Positions 1-5,246 of a stretch of DNA of 6,456 nt are shown here, piece by piece. The notes below the pieces were generated by a model that saw nothing but the letters and a program-made list of their open reading frames with translations, did not search any database and was not told the origin of the DNA. Made by a program: the position numbers and the translations under genes. The first letter of the stretch is position 1; each line of letters begins with the position of its first letter. Source of the DNA: Phycisphaerales bacterium (GTDB lineage: Bacteria; Planctomycetota; Phycisphaerae; Phycisphaerales; UBA1924); assembly GCA_019747615.1 (NCBI GenBank), contig JAIEQQ010000267.1, positions 1-6,456 on the forward strand. Direction: 5' to 3'.

Positions 1-928
1 TCGCTCTGGCCAGCGACACATCAAACTGCGTGCAGGTCGCGGCGCCCCCGGCCGGCCATGCCGGCTTCTCGGCGCCAAGGCGGAACCGCACGCCCTCGAT
101 CGTGCTGCCCACCGGCGCATCGCCCAGCACTCGCGCGTCGATCACCCATTGCAGCACGCGCCCGTTGTTGCTGAATGTCAGTGTGTCATCGACGGTGCCG
201 GGGATGAATCTGGACGCGACCGGGGCCGCGCTGGCCGGCGAGAGCCCCGGCGGCGTGAACCGCACCCGCACCACCGGCGCCGGCGCTCCGGAGCCCGTGA
301 CCGCCGTCGCGCTGGTCGCGCTGATCGCAGCGATCCCGCCCACGCCGTACGCCGGGCTGGTGTTGTTCAGCGCGTCAAGGAATCGCACTGTGCCCGCAGC
401 GCCCGACGAGCCGGGATGTCGGATCGTGATCGCCAGATCCTGACCGGAGAACAAGAACGGCGTCGAGAATGGAATGACCGGGCCGAAGGCGTTGACGCCG
501 CCCGCCAGCGCGCCGCCGGGATACGCGCCAGCGCCGATTGCAAGCGGCCCGGAATACACCGCTCGCGTATCGCTCAGTTGGTTGTTCGCGAACGTCGTCG
601 AGAACGACGTTGCCGGGTTTGCCGCCGACGCCACCGAGATCTGATACGACGGGAACGAGAGCGCCGCAGCGGGCCACGCACCGGTGCCATCGGCCTCAGC
701 CCGGAACGACACCCCGGTGATCAAGCTCCCGGGCGGGATCACGTCCGTCGCCGGGCGACCGAGGATGACCTGCAGCGATCTCGGATTGCCCGACTCACGC
801 AGCGGCGTGTTGCTCTGCGTGTTGGCATTCGCAAACTCGTTCACCGCCGGGATCACCACATCGGTGGCGCTCAGGGCCGTGCCCGGGACAAACGTCAACG
901 CGAACACGAGAGCCGTGGCTCTGAGCAT
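1..928 (-). CDS. Secreted beta-rich repeat-domain protein (partial, C-terminus beyond window)
   Basis: The reading frame is open from an ATG at 926-928 to base 1 without a stop, giving 309 residues of an incomplete protein. An AGGAGG Shine-Dalgarno (934-939) lies 5 bases upstream of the ATG and fixes the start. Residues 1-20 look like a signal peptide (LVFALTFVPGTALS, likely cut after A-L-S), so the protein is probably exported. The rest is rich in Gly, Ala, Ser, Thr and Val, with short alternating hydrophobic stretches typical of beta-sandwich surface proteins. Residues 52-102 and 259-309 resemble each other (G-V-x-F-R, then A-W-P-A, then an aromatic residue followed by x-[IV]-S), so at least two copies of one domain lie in tandem, the second cut by the window edge. 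A conserved-looking stretch NAFGPVIPFSTPFLFSG (146-162) is followed by LAITIRH. From memory, similar arrangements occur in planctomycete PEP-CTERM or anchor-type surface proteins, but the anchor would be off the window. No enzymatic motif is visible; function unknown. Confidence 0.8.
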   Translation of the reverse strand, partial: MLRATALVFALTFVPGTALSATDVVIPAVNEFANANTQSNTPLRESGNPRSLQVILGRPATDVIPPGSLITGVSFRAEADGTGAWPAAALSFPSYQISVASAANPATSFSTTFANNQLSDTRAVYSGPLAIGAGAYPGGALAGGVNAFGPVIPFSTPFLFSGQDLAITIRHPGSSGAAGTVRFLDALNNTSPAYGVGGIAAISATSATAVTGSGAPAPVVRVRFTPPGLSPASAAPVASRFIPGTVDDTLTFSNNGRVLQWVIDARVLGDAPVGSTIEGVRFRLGAEKPAWPAGGAATCTQFDVSLARA

Positions 929-933
929 GTGTG

Positions 934-939
934 CCTCCT
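934..939 (-). promoter_or_regulatory. Strong Shine-Dalgarno of the secreted-protein gene
   Basis: A full AGGAGG on the minus strand sits 5 bases before the ATG at 928. It is the best ribosome-binding site in the window. It supports translation independent of the upstream glycosyltransferase gene, whose stop lies 81 bases upstream. A TTGACC hexamer occurs in the gap on the minus strand, but no convincing -10 follows at normal spacing, so a separate promoter is not established. Confidence 0.75.
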
Positions 940-1009
940 GCACGTTCCAAGCGCATCTCCGGCGCTCGATGGTCAAGTGCGATGACTCAAAGATCGGCGA
1001 TCCGGTGCC

Positions 1010-2386
1010 TCAGAGATGAGCCGACGCAAAAACCCCCGCGCACGCGCGATGAACGCGGTCGACAAAGTCCTGCACGCCGAGCAGGTGCAGATCCGCAAGC
1101 GCCCGCGCCGCGGGCACGGGGGCGGGAGGGGTGGTTGCTGTGGGAGAAGCGAGGCCCGTTGGCGGCTGGGTCGCGCCGCCGTTCGTGCCGACCCCGGAGT
1201 TTCGCGGGGGGGAGGGGTGGAGGCGCGGGAGGGGGGGGAGGGGGTTGGTGGTGGCCCGCGAGGCCGGCACCGCGTCAAACTGCGTGCGAAAGTCCACGTG
1301 CATCGCGTGATCGATCGCCCGATACCACGCGATCGGCGTGTTGTCGCTCACGAGCAACCCCGGGTGCGGCCCCTCGCCAGATCGGATCGCCCGCGCGATC
1401 AGCGGCGCGCCCGGCGCATCGTGCGCCGCCAAGATCGGCAGCCCAAAGCTCAGCGCGTCGCACAGCAATCGCGCCGGCGAGGCGTACTGCCCCGGGATCG
1501 TCGGCGTCACGCTCGCCATCGCGTCAGCGGCGCTCAGCAGAGCGTCAACGCGCGTCGTGGGCGATGTCACCCGCACCGCGCCCGGAAGCTCTGAAAGCCC
1601 CGCGCGCCCCGCGGCTTGCTGCACGCTCGTCGGCTCCGGCGAGATCACCAGCAACGTCGGCGCATCGGCCCGGCGCTGATGATGCAAATGCCCGATCGCG
1701 CTCAGGATCGGATGCAGATCCTCCGCCGATCGCCCGTCGGCGCTCAGCAGGAACACTTTGGCCCCCGCCGAAATCTCCAGCAGATCCCGCACCCGCCGCC
1801 GAAGCTCCGCACGCGCCGCGGCTGGCGGCACCGGCGTCGTCGCCACGTACCCGATGTTGATCGTCACATCCGCAAGCTCGCGGTGCGGCTGCTCGGGCAT
1901 CGCCTCCAGCGGCCCGAACGCCAGAAACCGCCGCACGCCCGCGCCGCGCCGCGCCAGCGCCTCGGCGGCCCGCCGTCTGAACGACCGCAGCAGCACCGTG
2001 TCATGGATCGCGCCCTCGATTCGCGTGTCGGCCACCGGCTCGCGATTGGACAGCGGCGCCCACACATCCGCCGCGACCAGCGCCGAGAACGACACGCTCA
2101 CCCAGCCCTCGCCATGCTCGCCCACCAACCCGCCGATGAACGAGGCAAACGCCCGCGCCGAAGTCTGCTTGCGATAGCAGAACGGCCCGCGAGCAATCAC
2201 GCGCACACCCGCGCGCTCCGCCTCGGCACGCGCATCGGAGTGGATCGATTCGCACGCGAGCGTGACCTCCACGCCGCGATGAGCCAGCTCGATCGCGCAC
2301 ACAAGCGCCGGTGCCTGCGTAGAGCACGCGTCATCGGCAACTTTCTCGGCGACCACAAAGATCCGCACGCTCTCCCTTTGCTTCAC
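1010..2386 (-). CDS. GT-B-like glycosyltransferase (group 1/GT4-like) with proline-rich C-terminal extension
   Basis: Predicted cytoplasmic sugar-transfer enzyme of the GT-B fold, 458 residues from a GTG start; substrate unknown. The N-terminal half begins VRIFVVAEKVAD with A-L-V-C-A-I-E-L-A-H-R-G-V-E-V-T-L near 27-43, the usual opening of a Rossmann-like acceptor domain. The second domain starts near 175 (TINIGYVATTPVPP) with a strand at 210-215 (KVFLLS). Around 281-321, DALLSAADAMASVTPTIPGQYASPARLLCDALSFGLPILA matches the donor-site region of group 1 transferases in spacing, but the usual E-x7-E glutamates are not both present, so activity or class may be atypical. Residues about 374-428 are a Pro/Thr/Gly-rich linker, followed by a short amphipathic tail (429-458). 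The GTG at 2386 directly abuts the tatC stop and has no clear Shine-Dalgarno; a GTG at 2368 preceded by AGGGAG (2372-2377) would start the protein at MRIFVVAEK and is an equally good or better start. Likely co-transcribed with tatC. Confidence 0.72.
   Translation of the reverse strand: MKQRESVRIFVVAEKVADDACSTQAPALVCAIELAHRGVEVTLACESIHSDARAEAERAGVRVIARGPFCYRKQTSARAFASFIGGLVGEHGEGWVSVSFSALVAADVWAPLSNREPVADTRIEGAIHDTVLLRSFRRRAAEALARRGAGVRRFLAFGPLEAMPEQPHRELADVTINIGYVATTPVPPAAARAELRRRVRDLLEISAGAKVFLLSADGRSAEDLHPILSAIGHLHHQRRADAPTLLVISPEPTSVQQAAGRAGLSELPGAVRVTSPTTRVDALLSAADAMASVTPTIPGQYASPARLLCDALSFGLPILAAHDAPGAPLIARAIRSGEGPHPGLLVSDNTPIAWYRAIDHAMHVDFRTQFDAVPASRATTNPLPPLPRLHPSPPRNSGVGTNGGATQPPTGLASPTATTPPAPVPAARALADLHLLGVQDFVDRVHRACAGVFASAHL
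1206..1244 (+). repeat. G-rich tract with runs of 7, 4, 3, 8 and 5 G (G-quadruplex-capable, slippage-prone)
   Basis: On the + strand there are G runs at 1206-1212, 1214-1217, 1227-1229, 1231-1238 and 1240-1244, mostly separated by single A residues. The 1227-1244 part alone supplies four G-triplets with loops of 1-2 bases, satisfying the usual intramolecular quadruplex pattern. The tract lies inside the leftward glycosyltransferase gene, where it reads as C runs encoding Pro and Leu of the low-complexity linker. The quadruplex would form on the template strand. Confidence 0.7.
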
Positions 2387-3418
2387 TCACGGGCCGGTCG
2401 CGTCGGTCGGTGACGCGTCGTCATCGGCGTTGGTCTTCGGTGTTCCGGCGACGCGCGACGCCGGCAGCAGCCACAGCAGCAGAATCGAAAACTCGTACAG
2501 CAGGTACATCGGAAGTTGCAGCACCGCCAGCGAGCCCGGATCGCCCGTCGGCGAAGCCACCGCCGCGAGCACCACCGCCCCCGCGAACGCGTACTTGCGG
2601 TGCTTCCGCAACATCCCGACGTTCACCACGCCCACCCACCCAAGCAGCAGCAGCACCACCGGCAACTGGAACGTCAGCGCAAACACCAAGGCAAGCGTCA
2701 GGAACAGCTCGATGTACTCGCTCAGCTTTGGATGCACCGCCAGCGTGCCGGAGTTCGAGAGATCCGTGCCCATGATCACCGCCCGGACCTGTCCGTCTTC
2801 CGACGCCGGTGCGACGCAGACGCGCAGGGCGTTCAACTCGCGGTTGATCCAGGTCTGGCCCGGCGTCGGCGCCGGTGGGTCCGCCGCGAGCACCGGCAGC
2901 GTGGGCAGCACGATGCCCTCAGGAACCGGCGCGACGCTGATCTTCTGTGCGCCAAGCGTCGAGGCGAAGTTGAAGAGAAAGCTCAGCGCCAGCGGCAGCA
3001 TCACGAAGTACATCAGCAGCACGCCCACGATGGTGAGCGTCACCGACAGCGGCGCCAAGATGTACGCAAACCTCCGCTCGTTGCTATAGAGCCCCGGCGC
3101 GACGAACCTCCACAACTGATACAGCACCCAAGGCCCGCCGACAATCAGCGTCACCAGCACGACGACATAGAAATACGCGCTGAACGCCTCCATCGCGCTG
3201 GTGACCTGCATCTGCCCCGCCTGCCCGTCCAGCCGCAGGGCCTTGAGCGCAGGCTCCATGATCAGGTCCAGCAGCGCCCGACCATAGATCAACGCGACGA
3301 TCAGGATCGGCAGAAGCCCGACCACCGCCATCAACACTCGCTTGCGCAATTCGTCAAGGTGCTCCCCAAGCCCCATGACTGAGTCGGCATTCCTTCGCTC
3401 GATGACTTTGTCTAGCAA
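2387..3418 (-). CDS. tatC: Sec-independent (twin-arginine) protein translocase subunit TatC
   Basis: Polytopic inner-membrane protein that binds twin-arginine signal peptides and, with TatA/TatB-type partners, exports folded proteins. The frame is open further upstream, but the TTG at 3418 is the best start: GGAGG (3424-3428) lies 5 bases ahead, and the 343-residue product begins a few residues before the family's N-terminal motif. Family hallmarks: HLDELRKR at 20-27 with Glu23 (signal-peptide-binding region), then LWRFVAPGLYSNERR at 102-116 with Glu114 in the first cytoplasmic loop. Six hydrophobic segments are visible: about 30-50, 80-100, 120-150, 234-262, 274-290 and 297-318. The TM5-TM6 turn SPTGDPGS keeps the conserved Asp in the place of the common TPPDP motif. 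The family is usually near 250 residues; the excess is mainly about 80 residues inserted between TM3 and TM4 (about 152-232), plus an acidic tail after 320. The TM4 position often held by Glu in FE-x-P is Gln251. No tatA or tatB is in the window. Confidence 0.95.
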   Translation of the reverse strand: MLDKVIERRNADSVMGLGEHLDELRKRVLMAVVGLLPILIVALIYGRALLDLIMEPALKALRLDGQAGQMQVTSAMEAFSAYFYVVVLVTLIVGGPWVLYQLWRFVAPGLYSNERRFAYILAPLSVTLTIVGVLLMYFVMLPLALSFLFNFASTLGAQKISVAPVPEGIVLPTLPVLAADPPAPTPGQTWINRELNALRVCVAPASEDGQVRAVIMGTDLSNSGTLAVHPKLSEYIELFLTLALVFALTFQLPVVLLLLGWVGVVNVGMLRKHRKYAFAGAVVLAAVASPTGDPGSLAVLQLPMYLLYEFSILLLWLLPASRVAGTPKTNADDDASPTDATGP

Positions 3419-3423
3419 CGCAA

Positions 3424-3428
3424 CCTCC
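3424..3428 (-). promoter_or_regulatory. Shine-Dalgarno that selects the TTG start of tatC
   Basis: GGAGG on the minus strand lies 5 bases upstream of an in-frame TTG at 3416-3418. The alternative ATG at 3374-3376 has no ribosome-binding site at proper distance and would begin only four codons before the HLDELR motif. Longer versions would overlap the divergent promoter region, and the longest (to 3598) would overlap the sigma factor start on the other strand. Confidence 0.7.
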
Positions 3429-3551
3429 GTCCGCCGTCGCCAAACACTACTCACACGCCCCCCCCGAAACCACCCTCGCCTCCAACTCGCCCACGGGCAC
3501 GGCCAATCAAATTTCCGAAACAAGCGTAGCGTCCCGACGGAGCCATTCACC

Positions 3552-3573
3552 CGGCGCATCTCGCAACGCGGCG
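3552..3573 (+). repeat. Imperfect direct repeat, copy 1 (upstream of sigma factor gene)
   Basis: The segment begins CGGCGCATCTC, continues with xCAA, and ends GCGGCG. Copy 2 lies at 4252-4274 with one extra base near the middle. Similarity fades outward, with weak matches (AT-x-CAC) on the left. This copy ends 12 bases before the sigma factor ATG, between the likely promoter zone and the ribosome-binding site. The two copies bracket the sigma factor gene, about 700 bases apart. Confidence 0.45.
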
Positions 3574-3585
3574 TACAGGATCTTG

Positions 3586-4269
3586 ATGGACGACCCACGG
3601 ATGGAACAGACCGGTGACGCCGACCTCTTTGCCGCCGCTCAGTCGGGGCAGGAGTGGGCGTTGCGCGCGCTCTGGGATTCCCACCGTCGATACGTCGCCG
3701 TCGTCCTCATCGCACACAAACCCAACGCCTCCGAAGTTGACGACCTCCTCCAGGAAGTCGCCGCGGCGTTTATCGGCAAGATCGACACCGTTCGCACGTT
3801 TGACGCCCTAAAGCCCTGGCTCCGAATGGTCGCCCTCAACGCCGCCCGTCTCGCGGGCCGCAAGCTCGTCGCCCGACCCGTCCAAAGCCTTGACGGTGTC
3901 GCGGAGCGCGCCGGCGGCGTCGATGCCATCGCCAGCAAGCCCGCCAGAGACGACGCCGGCGGTCGAGAGCAACCGATCACCGCCGTCCAGACGAGTCAGG
4001 ATTCTGGTTGGATGATGTGCCTCCTTCAACGTCTCCCCGAGGACTATCGCGAGCCACTACTAATGCGATGTGTCCACGAGATGTCCTACCGACAAATTGG
4101 TGAAGTCATGGACTTACCCGAGACCACCATCGAAACCCGGATCGCCCGAGGCCGCCGGATGCTCCGGGAACTGGTAGAAACCGCCGAATCCCAAGAACGC
4201 TCACGCCGCAGCTCGCCCGATTCTTGCAAAACCCCGCCAGAAAATCGCACTCGGCGCATCTCTCAATAG
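3586..4269 (+). CDS. ECF-type RNA polymerase sigma-70 family factor
   Basis: Alternative sigma factor that directs RNA polymerase to a specific promoter set, 227 residues from the ATG at 3586 (AGGA 5 bases upstream; the TTG just before and the ATG at 3601 are weaker starts). Region 2 spans about 23-93: DSHRRYVAVVLIA, then the core-binding segment EVDDLLQEV (50-58), then PWLRMVALNAAR (77-88) in the promoter -10 recognition helix. A variable linker of about 48 residues follows. Region 4 spans about 145-198: LLQRLPEDYREPLLMRCVHEMSYRQIGEVM is the typical helix-turn-helix entry, and PETTIETRIARGRRMLREL is the -35 recognition helix and its follow-on. Regions 1 and 3 are absent, as in ECF factors. 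A Ser/Arg-rich tail of about 29 residues (199-227) extends beyond the usual end. The next rightward gene encodes a probable membrane-bound anti-sigma factor. The exact ECF group cannot be assigned by eye. Confidence 0.93.
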   Translation: MDDPRMEQTGDADLFAAAQSGQEWALRALWDSHRRYVAVVLIAHKPNASEVDDLLQEVAAAFIGKIDTVRTFDALKPWLRMVALNAARLAGRKLVARPVQSLDGVAERAGGVDAIASKPARDDAGGREQPITAVQTSQDSGWMMCLLQRLPEDYREPLLMRCVHEMSYRQIGEVMDLPETTIETRIARGRRMLRELVETAESQERSRRSSPDSCKTPPENRTRRISQ

Positions 4270-4274
4270 CGGCG
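4252..4274 (+). repeat. Imperfect direct repeat, copy 2 (end of sigma factor gene)
   Basis: Second copy of the CGGCGCATCTC-x-CAA-(2-3 bases)-GCGGCG segment. It overlaps the last codons of the sigma factor gene (encoding RRISQ and the stop) and reaches 5 bases beyond it. It lies about 145 bases before the start of the next gene, so it could act on that gene or reflect an old short duplication. The word GGCGCATC alone occurs elsewhere in the window by codon use; the longer shared string does not. Confidence 0.4.
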
Positions 4275-4419
4275 CACCTTCTGTGTCGCCCCATGCTGGC
4301 CGCGCCCGCCACCGCCTTCTGTTCCCGTCCTGGCTCCGCCGCCAACTCGATCTGTTCTCCGGCGTCCGGCCGCGCTTCTCGCCGATGAGTCCTCTCTTTC
4401 CTTTGACCCGAGCAGGTGT
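4270..4419 (+). other. Spacer between sigma factor and probable anti-sigma genes, no supported gene
   Basis: This 150-base stretch is pyrimidine-rich on the + strand. I see no convincing terminator hairpin with a T-run and no RNA gene. Two short frames exist: 4293-4388 (31 codons) and 4385-4423 (12 codons, MSPLFPLTRAGV). The latter ends with a TGA that overlaps the downstream ATG as ATGA. Neither has a Shine-Dalgarno, so I do not call them genes. Confidence 0.5.
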
Positions 4420-5187
4420 ATGACCACGTCACCCGAACCATCCCAGACCCCGACCCCCGGCGACCCGCGGGCGCACTCCGCCGCCGCCAGCGCCGGCGCG
4501 CTCCCCCTCGCCGACGCCTCGCCCCGCGATCGCCTCATCAGCCGCCTGATCGACGGCATCGCCTGCGACACCGATTGGGCCGAACTGGGCCGCATCGCCG
4601 CCACCGACTCCTCGATCTTCTCCGAGATCGTCCGCACGCGCCGGGCCGAGAACCTCCTGCAATCGCACGCCCAGACGTGGATGCTCGCCGCCGATCGCGT
4701 GCAGCTCCCGCTCGAATCGCCCGACGCCATCAAGTTCATCGCCAAGGCCCAGGCCGACGCGGTGTCAACGCCCCGCTCCGCCCGCCCGCGCCGCTCCGGC
4801 TTCCTGGGCTGGGGGATCGCGGCGTGCCTCGCCCTCGCCCTCGGCGCCGAGTTCATGGGCCTGCGCCCTCGCGATCACGGCGCGCCAACCAACGCCGCGG
4901 GCCTCGCGCCAGCGCCCGCCTTCGCCTCCTCCGAGCAAGCGCTCAACGCCTATCTGGAACTCGGCAAGCAACAAGGCAAAGTCCTGGGCGAGATGCCGCA
5001 GAAGTTCGTCATCCAAAGCCAGCCCGCCCCGGGCGACGACGCCGCGCTCGAAGTCGTCTATCTCCGCCAGTTCATCGAGCGAGCCGTCGTCAAAGACCTC
5101 TTCAAACTCGGCACCGACGAGCTCGGCCGCACCATCCTCATCCCGGCCGCGCCGCCCGCGGCCCCGACCACGACCACTCCGCTCTGA
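4420..5187 (+). CDS. Single-pass membrane protein, probable anti-sigma factor partner of the upstream ECF sigma
   Basis: Probable regulator that holds the ECF sigma factor at the membrane, 255 residues. The ATG at 4420 follows a weak AGGT (4415-4417 core). Residues 1-34 are a Pro/Ser/Ala-rich disordered lead. Residues 35-95 form a helical cytoplasmic domain (DRLISRLIDGIACDTDWAELGRIAATDSSIFSEIVRTRR in two halves) with the L-x-D-G then A-x-D-x-x-x-x-x-E spacing seen in anti-sigma N-terminal domains, but without the zinc-binding His-x3-Cys-x2-Cys signature. Basic residues (RSARPRRS, 119-126) precede one transmembrane segment at about 127-148 (FLGWGIAACLALALGAEFMG), so the N-terminus should be inside. 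The C-terminal 107 residues would be extracytoplasmic: a flexible stretch, then a small domain at about 170-243 (LNAYLELGKQQGKVLGEMPQ, later LRQFIERAVVKDLFKLG), and a Pro/Thr tail. Position directly after the sigma gene supports the role. It is not clearly assignable to a named family. Confidence 0.65.
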   Translation: MTTSPEPSQTPTPGDPRAHSAAASAGALPLADASPRDRLISRLIDGIACDTDWAELGRIAATDSSIFSEIVRTRRAENLLQSHAQTWMLAADRVQLPLESPDAIKFIAKAQADAVSTPRSARPRRSGFLGWGIAACLALALGAEFMGLRPRDHGAPTNAAGLAPAPAFASSEQALNAYLELGKQQGKVLGEMPQKFVIQSQPAPGDDAALEVVYLRQFIERAVVKDLFKLGTDELGRTILIPAAPPAAPTTTTPL

Positions 5188-5246
5188 GCAAGCTTTGTCC
5201 AAACTCCCCCTGGCGTCCTGTCCACAGCACGCGCCGGAGACAAACC

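Larger units (their letters stand above)
3419..3585. promoter_or_regulatory. Divergent intergenic region between tatC and the sigma factor gene
   Basis: This 167-base stretch lies between two divergently oriented starts and must contain the promoters of both transcription units unless they lie inside genes. Its most AT-rich part is about 3502-3530 (CCAATCAAATTTCCGAAACA), the most likely place for promoter elements. I could not assign a -35/-10 pair with acceptable spacing on either strand. It also has an eight-C run at 3458-3465 and the first copy of a short repeat found again behind the sigma factor gene. AGGA at 3577-3580 is the ribosome-binding site of the sigma factor gene, 5 bases before its ATG. 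Confidence 0.55.

Noticed and set aside
149..985. Long + strand open frame of 278 codons opposite the secreted-protein gene
   Set aside because: The translation is extremely Arg-rich without domain features, as expected for the antisense of a GC-rich gene. The minus-strand frame has a signal peptide, strong Shine-Dalgarno and internal repeat.
990..1003. Small palindrome GATC-GGC-GATC in the gap after the glycosyltransferase gene, considered as a terminator
   Set aside because: The stem is only four base pairs and no T-run follows.
931..1860. Long + strand frame of 309 codons opposite the glycosyltransferase gene
   Set aside because: It is low-complexity Arg/Ala/Pro/Ser with no recognisable domain and overlaps a minus-strand gene with clear GT-B features.
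2516..3382. + strand frame of 288 codons opposite tatC
   Set aside because: It is dominated by Arg, Gln and His as a mirror of the hydrophobic codons of TatC; no domain is visible.
3517..3533. GAAAC followed by CGTC, resembling ECF sigma promoter elements upstream of the sigma factor gene
   Set aside because: The spacer is only 8 bases, whereas such promoters need roughly 16-17.
4385..4423. Twelve-codon frame ending in ATGA overlap with the probable anti-sigma gene start
   Set aside because: It has no Shine-Dalgarno and no recognisable leader-peptide feature; such a short frame is expected by chance.
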